A stretch of DNA of 64,000 bases from assembly GCF_008831285.2 (NCBI RefSeq), contig NC_045146.1, forward strand, positions 22,213,703 to 22,277,702, in the 5' to 3' direction. The translations under genes were made by a program, and so were the position numbers. The DNA is from Nymphaea colorata. Its lineage: Eukaryota; Streptophyta; Magnoliopsida; Nymphaeales; Nymphaeaceae. The first letter of the stretch is position 1, and every line of letters begins with the position of its first letter. The notes under the pieces are model-generated. The model did not search any database, was not told the DNA's origin, and saw nothing but the letters and a program-made list of their open reading frames with translations. This document shows, piece by piece, positions 11,452 to 22,428 of this stretch.

Positions 11452-12378
11452 AAAAGCAGACATGAAAATGAGGGAGAATCGACTCGCAGAGCAGGAAAGA
11501 TCTATCGTCACCTCATTGTTAGGATCAAGATATATTTTACAATTGCCACTTGATAATTTAAAGCATCTGTGTATATGTAAGTAGTTATGACACATGATAT
11601 GGTCCAACTGGCGTATGCACGATTTTTTTTTTTTTTAAAAAAAAAAACTCTTTCTCCCTCGGTCTGGTAGGAATGCAGAATCTTTTTAAAAGCAAAAATA
11701 CTATTCACGAATGTCTCTTGGAGCATAACCAATGGTTCCATAACCAATAAGTTTAAAGAATAAAGTCATTAGACTCCTTTATCTAAATTGCATCTGGCAA
11801 AAGAAAATTAAAGTACCATTCTGCTTCCATCTGCCTCTCTTTTTCTTTTGAGCCTAGGATATCATAGTTAGTAGTCAATGGAATTAAAAGTTTCAAAACT
11901 ATAAGAAGCCCAATTGTTCTATATTAATCGCCAAGAATAATTTATGTGTATATGTATAATATGAAGATGAGAGAGAATCCAACTTTAAGACTCAATGTAG
12001 TTAGCAGGCAAACATAATTAAGCTTAATTGATCAGGTAATCAGTTATGTTTCATGCTGAACACTGGACATTTAGCATATTTTATTTGGGTTTCGTCTTCT
12101 TATTCATCTTAGTAGAGATTCGGCACCAATAACTCCCAACTGTTCTATTTTGCCTTGAAAGCAACCCATGCCTCTTATTTTATTCCTAATTAACTGGACA
12201 GGCTTCCATTTATGTGTGGAGAACCCCCTAAAAAAAATAAGAAAAAGGTGTCCACGACCTTCATCAAATCCAAAATCCATTTCAAAAAGTGGCTCTTTGG
12301 GGCCCCATAGGTTTGAATTCTTCATTCCACAGACCAAAGGCTGGTCAAAAATGCTCATCTCGTTTTCATAGGTGTTTA

Positions 12379-12401
12379 GAGAGAGAGAGAGAGAGAGAGA
12401 G
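12379..12401. repeat. (GA)n microsatellite
   Basis: A perfect run of about eleven GA units in otherwise unremarkable intergenic sequence. Confidence 0.95.
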
Positions 12402-13059
12402 GTGTCACTATTGATCTCGCTTGATCTTTATTATACAATTGGATTTGGATTTGGATCCAGATCTGAATTAAATTGAAGTTCTAAAAAGTTCTTAAGAGTA
12501 AAAGTTAGATGGCTGGTGAAGAGTTCTAATGCAGCGGCTCTTGTTAAAAAAAAAAGGCGACCTCTTTTCTTTTTGGGTTGAAAGTTGTTGGGGTTAAATA
12601 AATGGTGTGTGCTCCAAAGTTTTAGATTGTTGGAGAGAAAACTTACCATAAGGCAATGAAGACCAAGGCTGGGAGATGTTGATGGATAGAATATCGGACC
12701 GAACCGCTTCAAAAAGGTCAGACATTGGAAATTATCCGACTAGATTTGAATGCACATCCAATTTTAAAAGCAGGTCCTTAATATACCATATTGTGTATTT
12801 AAAGTTGGCTTCGGGCTTCGATGTCGATTTAAAAGTCATATTCGGATTGGATTCATATATAAATTATTCTCTAATCGTATTTAAATATTGATTTGAATCA
12901 GAATATGTGAACATGTAATAATTTCGATATAATAAAGGGTACATCCAATTCGAATATAATTCGAAATTGAAGGTATGGTTGCCTCTGCCTGATATTTTGG
13001 AAACGTAACTTTTACGTAGTAATATTTAAAAAAAAATTAAATTAAGTTGAGCCCCATAA

Positions 13060-13222
13060 GAGTTTTGGAATCTTGAACGTAAATTTCCGGTGCCCCTTAA
13101 ATAAAAAATTATTTGTCCTATCTAAAAATTTTAAAAAATTAATATTTTAGCTTTTGTCAAAATTTTAAAACTATAATATTTAGTCTCCATGAAAATTCCT
13201 GTTTCATTCCTGGTTTCATGGT
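13060..13222 (-). repeat. Degenerate dispersed repeat, copy E
   Basis: 'gtcaaaattttaaaactataatatttagtc' and 'atgaaaattcctgtttcattcctgg' match the family seen at 0.9-6.1 kb, in reverse orientation. It lies directly beside the GC-rich island. Confidence 0.45.
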
Positions 13223-13371
13223 ATCGTCATGTCGGTCCTTCCTATCTATTGTTTGGTTGTAAGAAAAAAATCCCAGTTTCTCTCGAAAATGTAGAGAAAA
13301 CAAAATCCAAGTTCGACTGTTCCTCTCAAACTCAACACCCCCCTAGAAAGAATACGTGGAGCTGATGAGAA

Positions 13372-13713
13372 TCAAACAAACAAAAGATGCACCGCCCCTC
13401 CTCCGCCTATCTGCGGAATGAGCGGATGACGCGTGAGTTGGGGTGTGGATGAGAGGGCGAGGAGCGTCGCAATCGGCCGCGTGCCGGAAGGGACGAGGAG
13501 GCAGCCGCTGCTGCCCGCATTCATTGCTCCTGTCACCGGGAACCAGACACGGGGGCTGCCCTGCCTTCGCTCCAAAAGGTCAAGCCTAGACGCCGACGCT
13601 TCCGGCGAGGAGAGGCCAATTGGAGTCCGGATGACATGTTTCTGGCGTAACACGGAGCGAGTCTGATGGCAGCAGCCAGCCCTGCAAAATCTATTTGATC
13701 GCCCTACGTTCAT
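13372..13713. other. GC-rich island with open frames on both strands
   Basis: A sharply GC- and CpG-rich block (many CGC, GCCG, CGG words) in AT-rich DNA. It carries a 113-codon frame on the minus strand and a 77-codon frame on the plus strand. Neither product is recognisable. High GC by itself suppresses stop codons, so the frames may be accidental. It might be a captured gene fragment inside a transposon, a CpG-island promoter of an unseen transcript, or organellar or bacterial-like DNA; nothing here decides. Confidence 0.35.
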
Positions 13714-16653
13714 TCTTAGCTACTGTTGGTTCCAAGGCAAATAAACTGTCATTTCTTGCTGAATGTCACCCTATCGGCTTTGGGTAGCTACTTTTTCAAT
13801 GCTCCCTAAAGTTTAAAATTTAAAATATTAGTGTCTGTCTCTTGGTTGGAAACATTTAATTCCACCATCGCCCCTCCCCTAGTCAAAACTGCACTTACCA
13901 TTATCCTCAAGGAGGAGGTTGGCACAATGAAATCGGGGAAGAGCTGGTAAACGATCAGTTACTGTATTGAACCTCCAAAGTGTCAACTCATTGTACTATA
14001 AACGATGAGCCACCGACATATAAAAGATGAAATCTGGCGATATCCCTACCTTCATTATTTTACATGAATCCAAAACTATTCGAACAGTTCTTGAATGTGT
14101 AGATCGAATTTCAATAGCGAAAAAATTTACGGTACTTTCACTATTCCTAGACCAACACAGTTAAATTTTTTAAGTGGAAAACCCCGTCAGGATTTGAATT
14201 CGTCGGTGCCACTTCGCGAGTAAGCTAACTTATGTCCAAGTAATTGAAGTTTAGCTTTCGTTACACCCCAAATAAAGAGCTGGCCTATTAACCCAAGTGT
14301 ATGGTTTCTCCCATCGTCTTTGTTCTAACAGAAGCAGAAGCATCAATTGCCAGTTGCAAGAAGAGTAGGTTGAGCATGGGCAATTTTCGACTCTAGTTAG
14401 GGCATCCAATTCAAGTCTCAATCTTGATGTACAACATTGTTTTTATCGCAATTCAGTTTTGACTCTAGGGTATCCGCTTAATTGATTAGTACATGTTGAT
14501 GATATTTTGTTGAAAATAAATGATGTGAAATATTAACTAAGACTAAGAATTGGTTGAATACTAATTTTGAATGAAAGATACAACTGAAACATTCTATATT
14601 TTAGGGGTAAATATCACTTGTCCTACAAAACTTTTTTTTAAAAAAAATTAGGTCCTAGTGCAGGACATTATTTATATCGGTTATATATCTATTAAAGAAG
14701 TTTATAATGCACACAACAATTGTTAACCATTGTGACTCTGAATGAGTTAGTATGAATAAAAGTGATCGGCTTAGTAAAAGGATAAAAGATATTAATTAAA
14801 GTTACATTACGCTTAAGTTCTTTATGGTCTAACGTAATTATTTTTGTATACAAAGCCAGACATAAGCTTTTTAAACCGATAGAACAAAACTCCAAGTCTA
14901 AAATGAACACAGGATTACATTCAACATGCCAAGTATCCCAATTCATATATAACTCTTGACTTGGCACTGCCAATCGCATAGAAGAATTACAAGAAGAATC
15001 AATGGTAGATATACACGTTTGAGAGGGGGACGCTCTACTGTGAGAATTGAGCTGCAGGAAACCAAACACGTAGATTCTATGAGATTTAAGTTGAGTGAAA
15101 CTTGTTCGTCATCAGTTGTTTTGAGGGGCATAGCATAGTTGGTAAACCTGACTTTCGCATTGGCGATGCACCGTCAATTTGATTTATGCAGTCCACAGAT
15201 GCTACTCATATGGATTGGGACTGTAGTGGCATGCGTGATGAAGGGTTAACCAGTGGCAGAGTTAGAAATTTCTTTTTGAGGGGCAGTGTAAGTTTATATT
15301 TCAAGCTTTAAGTTGAACTCAGATATGAAAGACTAAAAAACTGTGTAGGTTGTAAGAGATGTGAATATGCTTGTTCAACGGATTTCTTAAGTATACGGGT
15401 TTATTTATGACATGAGACAACCTAGGTCTAGCTTATTTTAATGAAAGTTTTATATATAAATAAAGTAATTGTTGTGGGTAGTTACTTCCCTTCCTTCTGG
15501 GGTGTACCATAAAACCACCAAAATTTCGAAGCAGCCATGAAGGAGGATGGTTTCACCCCTCCTCAAGCCACCAAAACCTGTCGGTCATGGTGCACAACCC
15601 TAGGGCCATTTTCAACAGTCTTCTCTAAACTAAGCTAGACCAAACTAAAGCAAAGCGATTTTTTCCCCCTTTTGGCTCATAAGCTTCCCTTTGTATATTG
15701 GAAAGCATAAAGAACATTTTCAACATCATACTTTTAAGTGGTTTAAATCACACATCACAAACGCGAGCTGGTTAGGTGCATTGATTTCGCTTCCCTCTTC
15801 TACCAAAATAAGGACGAAAAAGGAGTCGAAACTGGCAAATGGAAGTGGTTGGCAGAAATTTTTGAATGGATTTGGAAACAATGGATGCTTTTACCCACAT
15901 GAATCATGCTGCCACTTGTACTAGAGAACAAGAGACTCACTTCTGAAATTGGCAAAAGCGAGGGCGAAAAAAAATTGCAGAAGCTTTTGAGAAAGCTGCC
16001 AAACAGGAGGACCCAGAGAGAAGGAAAGGATTTGCTACTTGCATTTGTTCTGATCTGAAATGACAAACTAAGCTCCAGCATGCTGAATCTTGTCAAATCA
16101 AGAAGCCTGATTTTGCATGGAAGCTGCAGGTTGATCTGATAACTGAGATGGCGAACGTCTCTTTCTGTTGTCTTGTAGTGCAAAACCACCAAGTAACTCT
16201 TCCCGTGTGCTTTAAAGAAAGAAAGATCCGCTCTTGTTTCGAACTTTTGTCTGCTTATCGGATTCCAAACCTCTCCAAGTTTTGACATTGAACGTAAGAC
16301 ACGGAAAAGTAAGTTTAACCTTTACTTACGTTGAAGCCCTGACCGATGCTTCTTCTCAAAACTTAGGCAAAAAAATTGTTGCTTAATGAAGGAGAAGAGT
16401 GGAGGATGATGAATTAATGCTCCAAGGCCGAGTCATCACCAGCCAGAAATTTTTGGCCGAAGGGTCCTAATTATAAAACCTTCACTTTAAGGGGCAAATA
16501 CCATGTACAAATGAGCATACTTTTAAGAGTATCAATGTAGAAATAAAGAGACTTTGTGAAGGCTGATGTAGGCAACTACTCACACCGGCCTATATGTGGC
16601 TTCGTCACTGCTTTCACCTACTCGTGCTAACCACAATTGCAGAGTATGGGGAT

Positions 16654-16758
16654 CTGTGTGGTGGTAGTTTTTCTAGAAATGCTGCAGCTGGTGGCACTCT
16701 GACTGGGCGGTGCCGTCACCGAAAGGGATGAATGTTTGATCTCCCCACCACCACACAG
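16654..16758. repeat. 12-bp perfect inverted repeat with 81-bp loop
   Basis: CTGTGTGGTGGT (16654-16665) and its exact complement ACCACCACACAG (16747-16758) flank a moderately GC-rich segment. Confidence 0.6.
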
Positions 16759-17930
16759 TTGACGGAGGTGGGTACCTTGTTGTTGCCTAGGGTGGCTCGG
16801 GCTCCGCAGAGTCTTTGACCAGGCTCTTTTTCACTTGTCGGACCTAGTTAATCAGGTTTGACCCTTCGTTGTTCAATCGGTTGAGTCGGTTGTTGACCCC
16901 ACCCCACCGGGCTGGTTTGAGTCAAGGACTCGATGCAAAGTCAAGGCAGACACGTCATTGGATTTGTTTGGAGATTTTGAAACTTTTGACTTTTTCACTA
17001 GGTTGGACCACTGGGAGACCCACCTACTCAGTTTTTTGAGTTTATTTGAATTCACTCACTTTCAGTTGTGGTCTGCTGGTCCTGCATAAGACGAGCCACC
17101 TAAGTTCCAACTCACATGTAGTCCGTATTTTTTTTGGCTCACATATAGATGGATCCCAATTAAATTTCAAATTTCATATGTCAAATAGGCTCTACTTCTT
17201 TGTGTGTATATTGAATTCAAAGTATTTGAAGATGATAGCGATTTGGGTTTGGACTGAAACCCATTATCAAACCCAAAAGCACAGCTAATATATAGAACCA
17301 AACTTGTAGATTTGATCCAAATTAAGTCGAGACAAAGTCTAGGAACCCACCTCTAGGGGGACAGCCATGGAGGTCGGAGGCAGAGTTGCGGATGTTTTGG
17401 CTTCTGCCTGCCATTTTCAGCTGTATTATACTAATCTAACTCTAGATAGATATTTTTACTTAATCAGCATACATCTTTTCTATGAACAGCCCTATTGGAA
17501 GAAGTCAACTCAATTCGAGCGGACCGATGATCGATCAAACCCGTCCAGACTAGACCACTTAGATGATTATGGTCTTTAAATGTCCAAGTCAGCTCCAAAA
17601 TATGTTTTTTTTTTTTTTTTTTATCTTGGTATGTAAGCTATGATTGTGGATCATATCATAATGATATATGATTAATTAAGATTAGGGATAAGATAAGTCA
17701 TGGAGTTTGCCCTTCAAAATATGTCCCAAACAAGTATGGCCGACGTTCATGCTTACAGCGAATTCTTACTAGTGCTTGTGAGAAAGCCCAGCCAAATTTG
17801 TCGGTTTTGATTAGTACGTTTCGGATAATCAATGCTTGTGTTATACATGCGTTTTCTCCAGTTATCCTAAATATAAAAAATTTAAGAGTTTACTGTATGA
17901 TAAAATATGATGATATGGTTACAGCTTGTG

Positions 17931-17933
<3 letters not shown>

Positions 17934-17985
<52 letters not shown>
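17934..17985. repeat. (AT)26 microsatellite
   Basis: An uninterrupted AT dinucleotide run of 52 bases. Confidence 0.95.
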
Positions 17986-17989
<4 letters not shown>

Positions 17990-19127
17990 CTTAGTACATC
18001 TTTTTTTTGCATGCGCTAGAGATGTTGGAAGAAAACATAGCCAGATCTTTATTCTTTTTCCAATTATATTAATAATTTTACGTCGCCTGTGCCCATGGTT
18101 GACATTTTCATTTGTTATTCGAAGTACCAACTAAAAGCTTCAGATTCATCATTAGACAAGCTATGATGTAAATTCCTTGCTTAATTACGTGGAGATTGAC
18201 CCATCTTTTTATCTCGTTAATGTTGCATCATGAATCTTATTCTAAACCAAATTGAAACTGTCTTTGGTCGCAGATGCATATACTATTGGGTTCTTGGATC
18301 TTACAATTTCATGAAATCATGTGCACTTTGTACAGTCCGTATTCACACTATCTTAGACATTCAACTCCCGTTTCTTTGGCTCACATGCATGGATCATGCT
18401 GGCACCTCGGTTGAAATTAATTTCGAGTCTTCGAGATTTATTAATCATGAAATCCCAATGATGGACACGTATATATGGTCGTTTGTCGGGCTAATTGCGA
18501 GTATGTAAGCAATGACATAACGGATCATTTCTTCTAAATTTTGACAAAGATTTAGTTCACAGCATATGTTTCTGATGATAACATCTTATCTTTTATCAAC
18601 TTCTATCATAAAAAAAAAATATATGAACTTTTTTAAAAGGTCAGCCTGTGAAGAATGTAATGAGCAATGAGTCATTCCCAACAAATAACAAATTGATGAC
18701 CTTATCGTTATATCTTAGCAAGCTTAGGGTTCATTGACATCATGATGTGACTATATTATTGCGCTAGTAGATTCTCTGTTGGACTAGCCTGTCTACAGAC
18801 AGGGATTAAGACACAAAAAAAAAAATTCTAAGGTTCACATGGGAGTTCAATTAAATTAATAGCCTGAAGACGGCCAGAGCTGGTCTGCCTTTTGGAACTG
18901 AAACTTGGCCATTCACATGATTCATGCTCTCAGCTTGGTGATCAAAAGTTAATTTGAAGAAACTTTAGATCATATTATGGTTTTTGCTTTGTTAATCTGA
19001 TCATGCAAGCGATGAAGCATGAATCATGCTTATGCGTGCCAATCTAGATAGCTCACAGCGTGTCTCTTCTCAGTTCTCACGAGACGAAGATGGGTTCACC
19101 TTTTTTATTAATAAAATTTTACTACTA

Positions 19128-19404
19128 TGGGGGTGTTTGGGTGATACTTGAAAACCAGGTTTTGCCTTACAAACCAGGTTTTCGGCAGCGTGTTTGGGTG
19201 CAATCAAAACTGGATTTGAAGAAAGCCTAGTTTTGCAAAAAGGAGTGAAAAACCTAGTGCCCTTTTGGTTATTCGAAAACCAGGTTTTGGATTTGTCACC
19301 CAAACAAACCAAAAAAAGTTTATAAAGCCCGTTAAAAAACTTGGGTTTCATAAAACTTAGTTTTTATAAAACTGGGTTAAAGGAAAGTGTAATCCAAACA
19401 CCTT
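19128..19404. mobile_element. MITE-like element with 3-bp duplication
   Basis: The ends are inverted repeats: TGGGGGTGTTTGGGT at the left, and the complement of AAGGTGTTTGGAT at the right. The trinucleotide CTA flanks both sides (19125-19127 and 19405-19407). The 277-bp body has no coding capacity and contains several 'aaaaccaggttttg' and 'aaaacttggg' words. Size, terminal GGTGTTTGG and a 3-bp duplication fit a non-autonomous Tourist/PIF-Harbinger-like MITE, although that superfamily usually duplicates TWA. Similar internal words occur near 27.2 kb. Confidence 0.55.
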
Positions 19405-20156
19405 CTAAATGTTTTTCGTTTGACCACAATAAAGGATATGTAATTGATTTCTTGTTTTGATTTGGTACATTGGTATTAGGTATCTCAGTATCAATTTATG
19501 CAGAAAAAGATTAAACCCACACATTGAACTTTTGACCTCCTTCGACTTAGAGAGGGGCGTGAGTGAAACATGGATTTTAAATCCAGGTTTCCAGCTAAAA
19601 ACCTATGATTTGAGGTCGGACTACTTCGAATCCATGAATATAAGATCCCCAAGGATCTCATGTCATTAAGGATTTGGGATCCTTAGTCTATCAAACACGC
19701 TCCGAAACTCCAACCACCTACCCACCTGAATGAGAGAGCTCATGGGCACTAGCTGCTTCTTTTTTTTGTCTCCTTTTTGAGAAAAGTTCATTGATTTATC
19801 AGCTGTCAATCAATTAGTTAACTAATAAGTGGTGACATGTTTGCTCATAGAAAAATGCGGCAGGGTGCAACGTAAGCGGACACTGAGAGGCGGAATAAAT
19901 TACAAAGAGCGTGCGCCTACGTTAGGCGTGCTTCTTCATATGAGCCCAAGTTGGGCATAGTGATCTTGAAAAAGGTATAATAATTATAGACTTCTATAAG
20001 CTTGTGCTTTACGGCTCATACCAAAGACAAATATAGCCAGTCTCAATATGAGAGTCTCGCTGAACCATGGTAAAAGCCTGGTTTAATTTAAAATCAAAGT
20101 GAGTTTATAATTTTATTGTCGAAACCGCGTTTCTGATATAGTTTTAGGGTTGTCCA

Positions 20157-20403
20157 ATGGGTTTGGCGCACCTGGTTGATCCAACAGTGGTTAACAGCCA
20201 GTCACTGGTTCAAATCTCAGTGGTGCAGTGCAGACTCCTCGCAAAAGCCAACACATTTCGGGACCGCAGGAGCATGGAAGCTGCATGAGAATGAGTGCTT
20301 TCCCTAGTCCGGTTCCGTTACGCGAACATTTCGATCCGAAATCATAGAATTGTTGATGGACATATATGTAACCACGCCGCTTTAGATTTTTTTTTTTTTT
20401 TTT
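20157..20403 (+). mobile_element. tRNA-derived SINE-like sequence with T-rich tail
   Basis: TGGCGCACCTGG (20164-20175) matches the pol III A box and GGTTCAAATCTC (20207-20218) the B box, at tRNA-like spacing. The body of about 240 bases has no open frame and ends at an 18-base T run. This is a different family from the SINE at 281-583, and no clear target duplication is visible. A tRNA gene is ruled out because the acceptor stem does not pair. Confidence 0.5.
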
Positions 20404-21050
20404 GGAGCTGCGACTGATTAGGATAGTAGTTGGCAGGTAAAAGTCATATTAAAGTACAAATATGTTCAGTCGTTTGCAATTCCTTTTTTCTTAGAGCCCA
20501 TACTTTGTTGGTGGAGACTGGAGAGCTTTTTTTGACAAATGAACACGTCCCTTTCGTGTTTGTCTTGGTGCTTACTTCTCCTTTGGAGCATTCTGAAGGA
20601 TCCTCTTCCCTGAATAGTTGACACCTGAAAAAGTATTCATTAAGAAATGGCACTGTACATGTCTATTTTAAGTAGGTGTAGAATGTCTACCCAGGTCATA
20701 AATTTTATCATATCTTGTTCTATACGCAGCTTTCTTCACTAGATTCGGAAAGATCTCAAGCGAGAGAATATGCAGAAAATAAGCATTATTAAAGAGGACT
20801 TGGGCGCCGAAAGTTGAACCGCAGGGCTTGATGTTTGAGCAAAGCATAACAACTAAAGGCATTCTGAACCTAAAAGAATCTCATGGATTGTTGAATTGAA
20901 TATTCATCTGTTGCTGCTAATTCAAATTCACTTGGTATTGCCAGGCGTAACAAGTCTCTTATCTGTTTTTGTAAAAGCAAAATGCGAATGCTACCAAGTC
21001 AAAACACTTGAGCGTATAATGCATTCTCTAGTAGGTATTGAAGGCCCTTC

Positions 21051-21240
21051 CAAAGTTTTGCAACCAACGTGATTTGATTTTTCCTGCCTTGGTCGCGAGG
21101 TACTAGCCACAAGGTTTTACACCCGTCCGAATCCGACCTCATGCGCTGCTTTCGCCTTCGAAAAGTTTTGCAATCAACGTGATTTGATTTACCTGCCTTG
21201 GTTGCGGGGTATTAGCCACGGGGTTTCACGCCGCTAGAAT
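21051..21240. repeat. Imperfect tandem duplication, period about 109 bp
   Basis: Two copies of a unit share 'aaagttttgcaa.caacgtgatttgattt' and 'cctgccttggt.gcg.ggta.tagccac...gg.ttt.ac'. The second copy starts about 109 bases after the first. There are many scattered differences, so the duplication is old. Confidence 0.7.
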
Positions 21241-22214
21241 ATTCGTTTTGAGTGAGCATGAGGAATATGTCCTTACTCTTCTTCCATCTCCCATGATATG
21301 GGGTCCATTTTTGGTGAATCAGGATGACGGATTCACTATGCTAATGCCAATGCTGCTTCCATATATTAAAAACAAACAAAAAAAAAAGTTAGGATGATGC
21401 TTTAATAGTTTCATTTGCCGACCTAAGGCTTGCAGCTAGCCTGCTAGAATATAGTTGGTGAAGTAGGCCTTTCCCTAAGCCTTCAATGTGAAAGGAAAAA
21501 AGAGAAGCCGAGTAGGAATGCAGTTCGTCTGCTACAGTGACAAATCCTTCCATCTTCAAAAGGAAACCCCGTCTTCATCTGCAATGTCAAAGGAATAGAT
21601 GCATCAGCGAGATAATAATGGAGTATTTTATAGCTACCCTGTGGGACGTTCTTGAACTTATCAAAATTAAAAAGCAAAAAAGAACAAAGAGGAAAGCAGA
21701 ACATCATGGAAACTTTGTTTTAAATAATTTAATTTTGCAGCTACCAACACTACGCGGCTGCCAAGACTGAAATCCAACAAGAAAATGAAAAATGAATGCG
21801 TATGTTGTGTTTGACGTGTGGAAAACATATCGCAACCAATAATGAAGCTATAATATTGGACGCCCGCGTGTGGAAGGAAAAGTTTTTCCAGGCTAAAAAA
21901 GTTACTATGATGTGAACGCGTTTCATTATCTCTTTTGAGCGGCACAAACTTTTCAAAAGACGACGCTAGAAGGGACATCCGATGAATTACGGAGGACAAT
22001 ATTTTAAACTTGGTTGATTTGCTGATGTTCGTCGGTTGGTGTGGCGGATTTTTTCTGTCTCTAGACATATTCGACTGGATAGTGTTTCAATTGAATAAGA
22101 TCGAAAGTTTTTTTCGCAGTTCATGATGGATCCAAATGGTTTGGGAAGTAAAAGGCGCATATGTAATGCAGCATAGAGGTGATACGTTAGACATGTGTTT
22201 GATAGCTAGAATAA

Positions 22215-22428
22215 AGTGCTATTGAGCTTCGAATCCTGTGACCACGGTCACTGATGTGCGATTCTTTTGAGCTGCAAATGGTGTAAGCACAACAATTGAA
22301 TTGAAGGGTGTGCCGCAGGTCCACCCAAACCCCAAAGTAAGTGAGAATCTTGGATGCATAAGGATATTACTTTGGAGGTTTTACATCAATAGCGGTTTCC
22401 CTAAGTAAACATTTAGAAAAAAAAAAAC
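22215..22428 (+). mobile_element. Second copy of the 281-583 SINE family (5' shortened)
   Basis: It shares with the first SINE a B-box-like CTTCGAATCC, 'gagctgcaaatggtg', the words 'ggaggttttacatcaa', and the end CCCTAAGTAAACATT plus an A tract. The A-box region is missing or decayed. The flanks ('tttgatagctagaataaagtg' on the left, 'ccgctgtggtaaaatttcatc' on the right) together resemble a continuous sequence at about 22587-22630. This indicates that the insertion hit one member of a duplicated segment. Confidence 0.55.

Noticed and set aside
15130-15260. tRNA-like sequence with 'tagcatagttgg'
   Set aside because: An A-box-like word is present but the B box is poor and no cloverleaf forms; too weak for a tRNA gene or a SINE call.
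15800-16288. 162-codon minus-strand frame
   Set aside because: Low-complexity Ser/Phe/Leu-rich product, no family resemblance, no codon bias visible.
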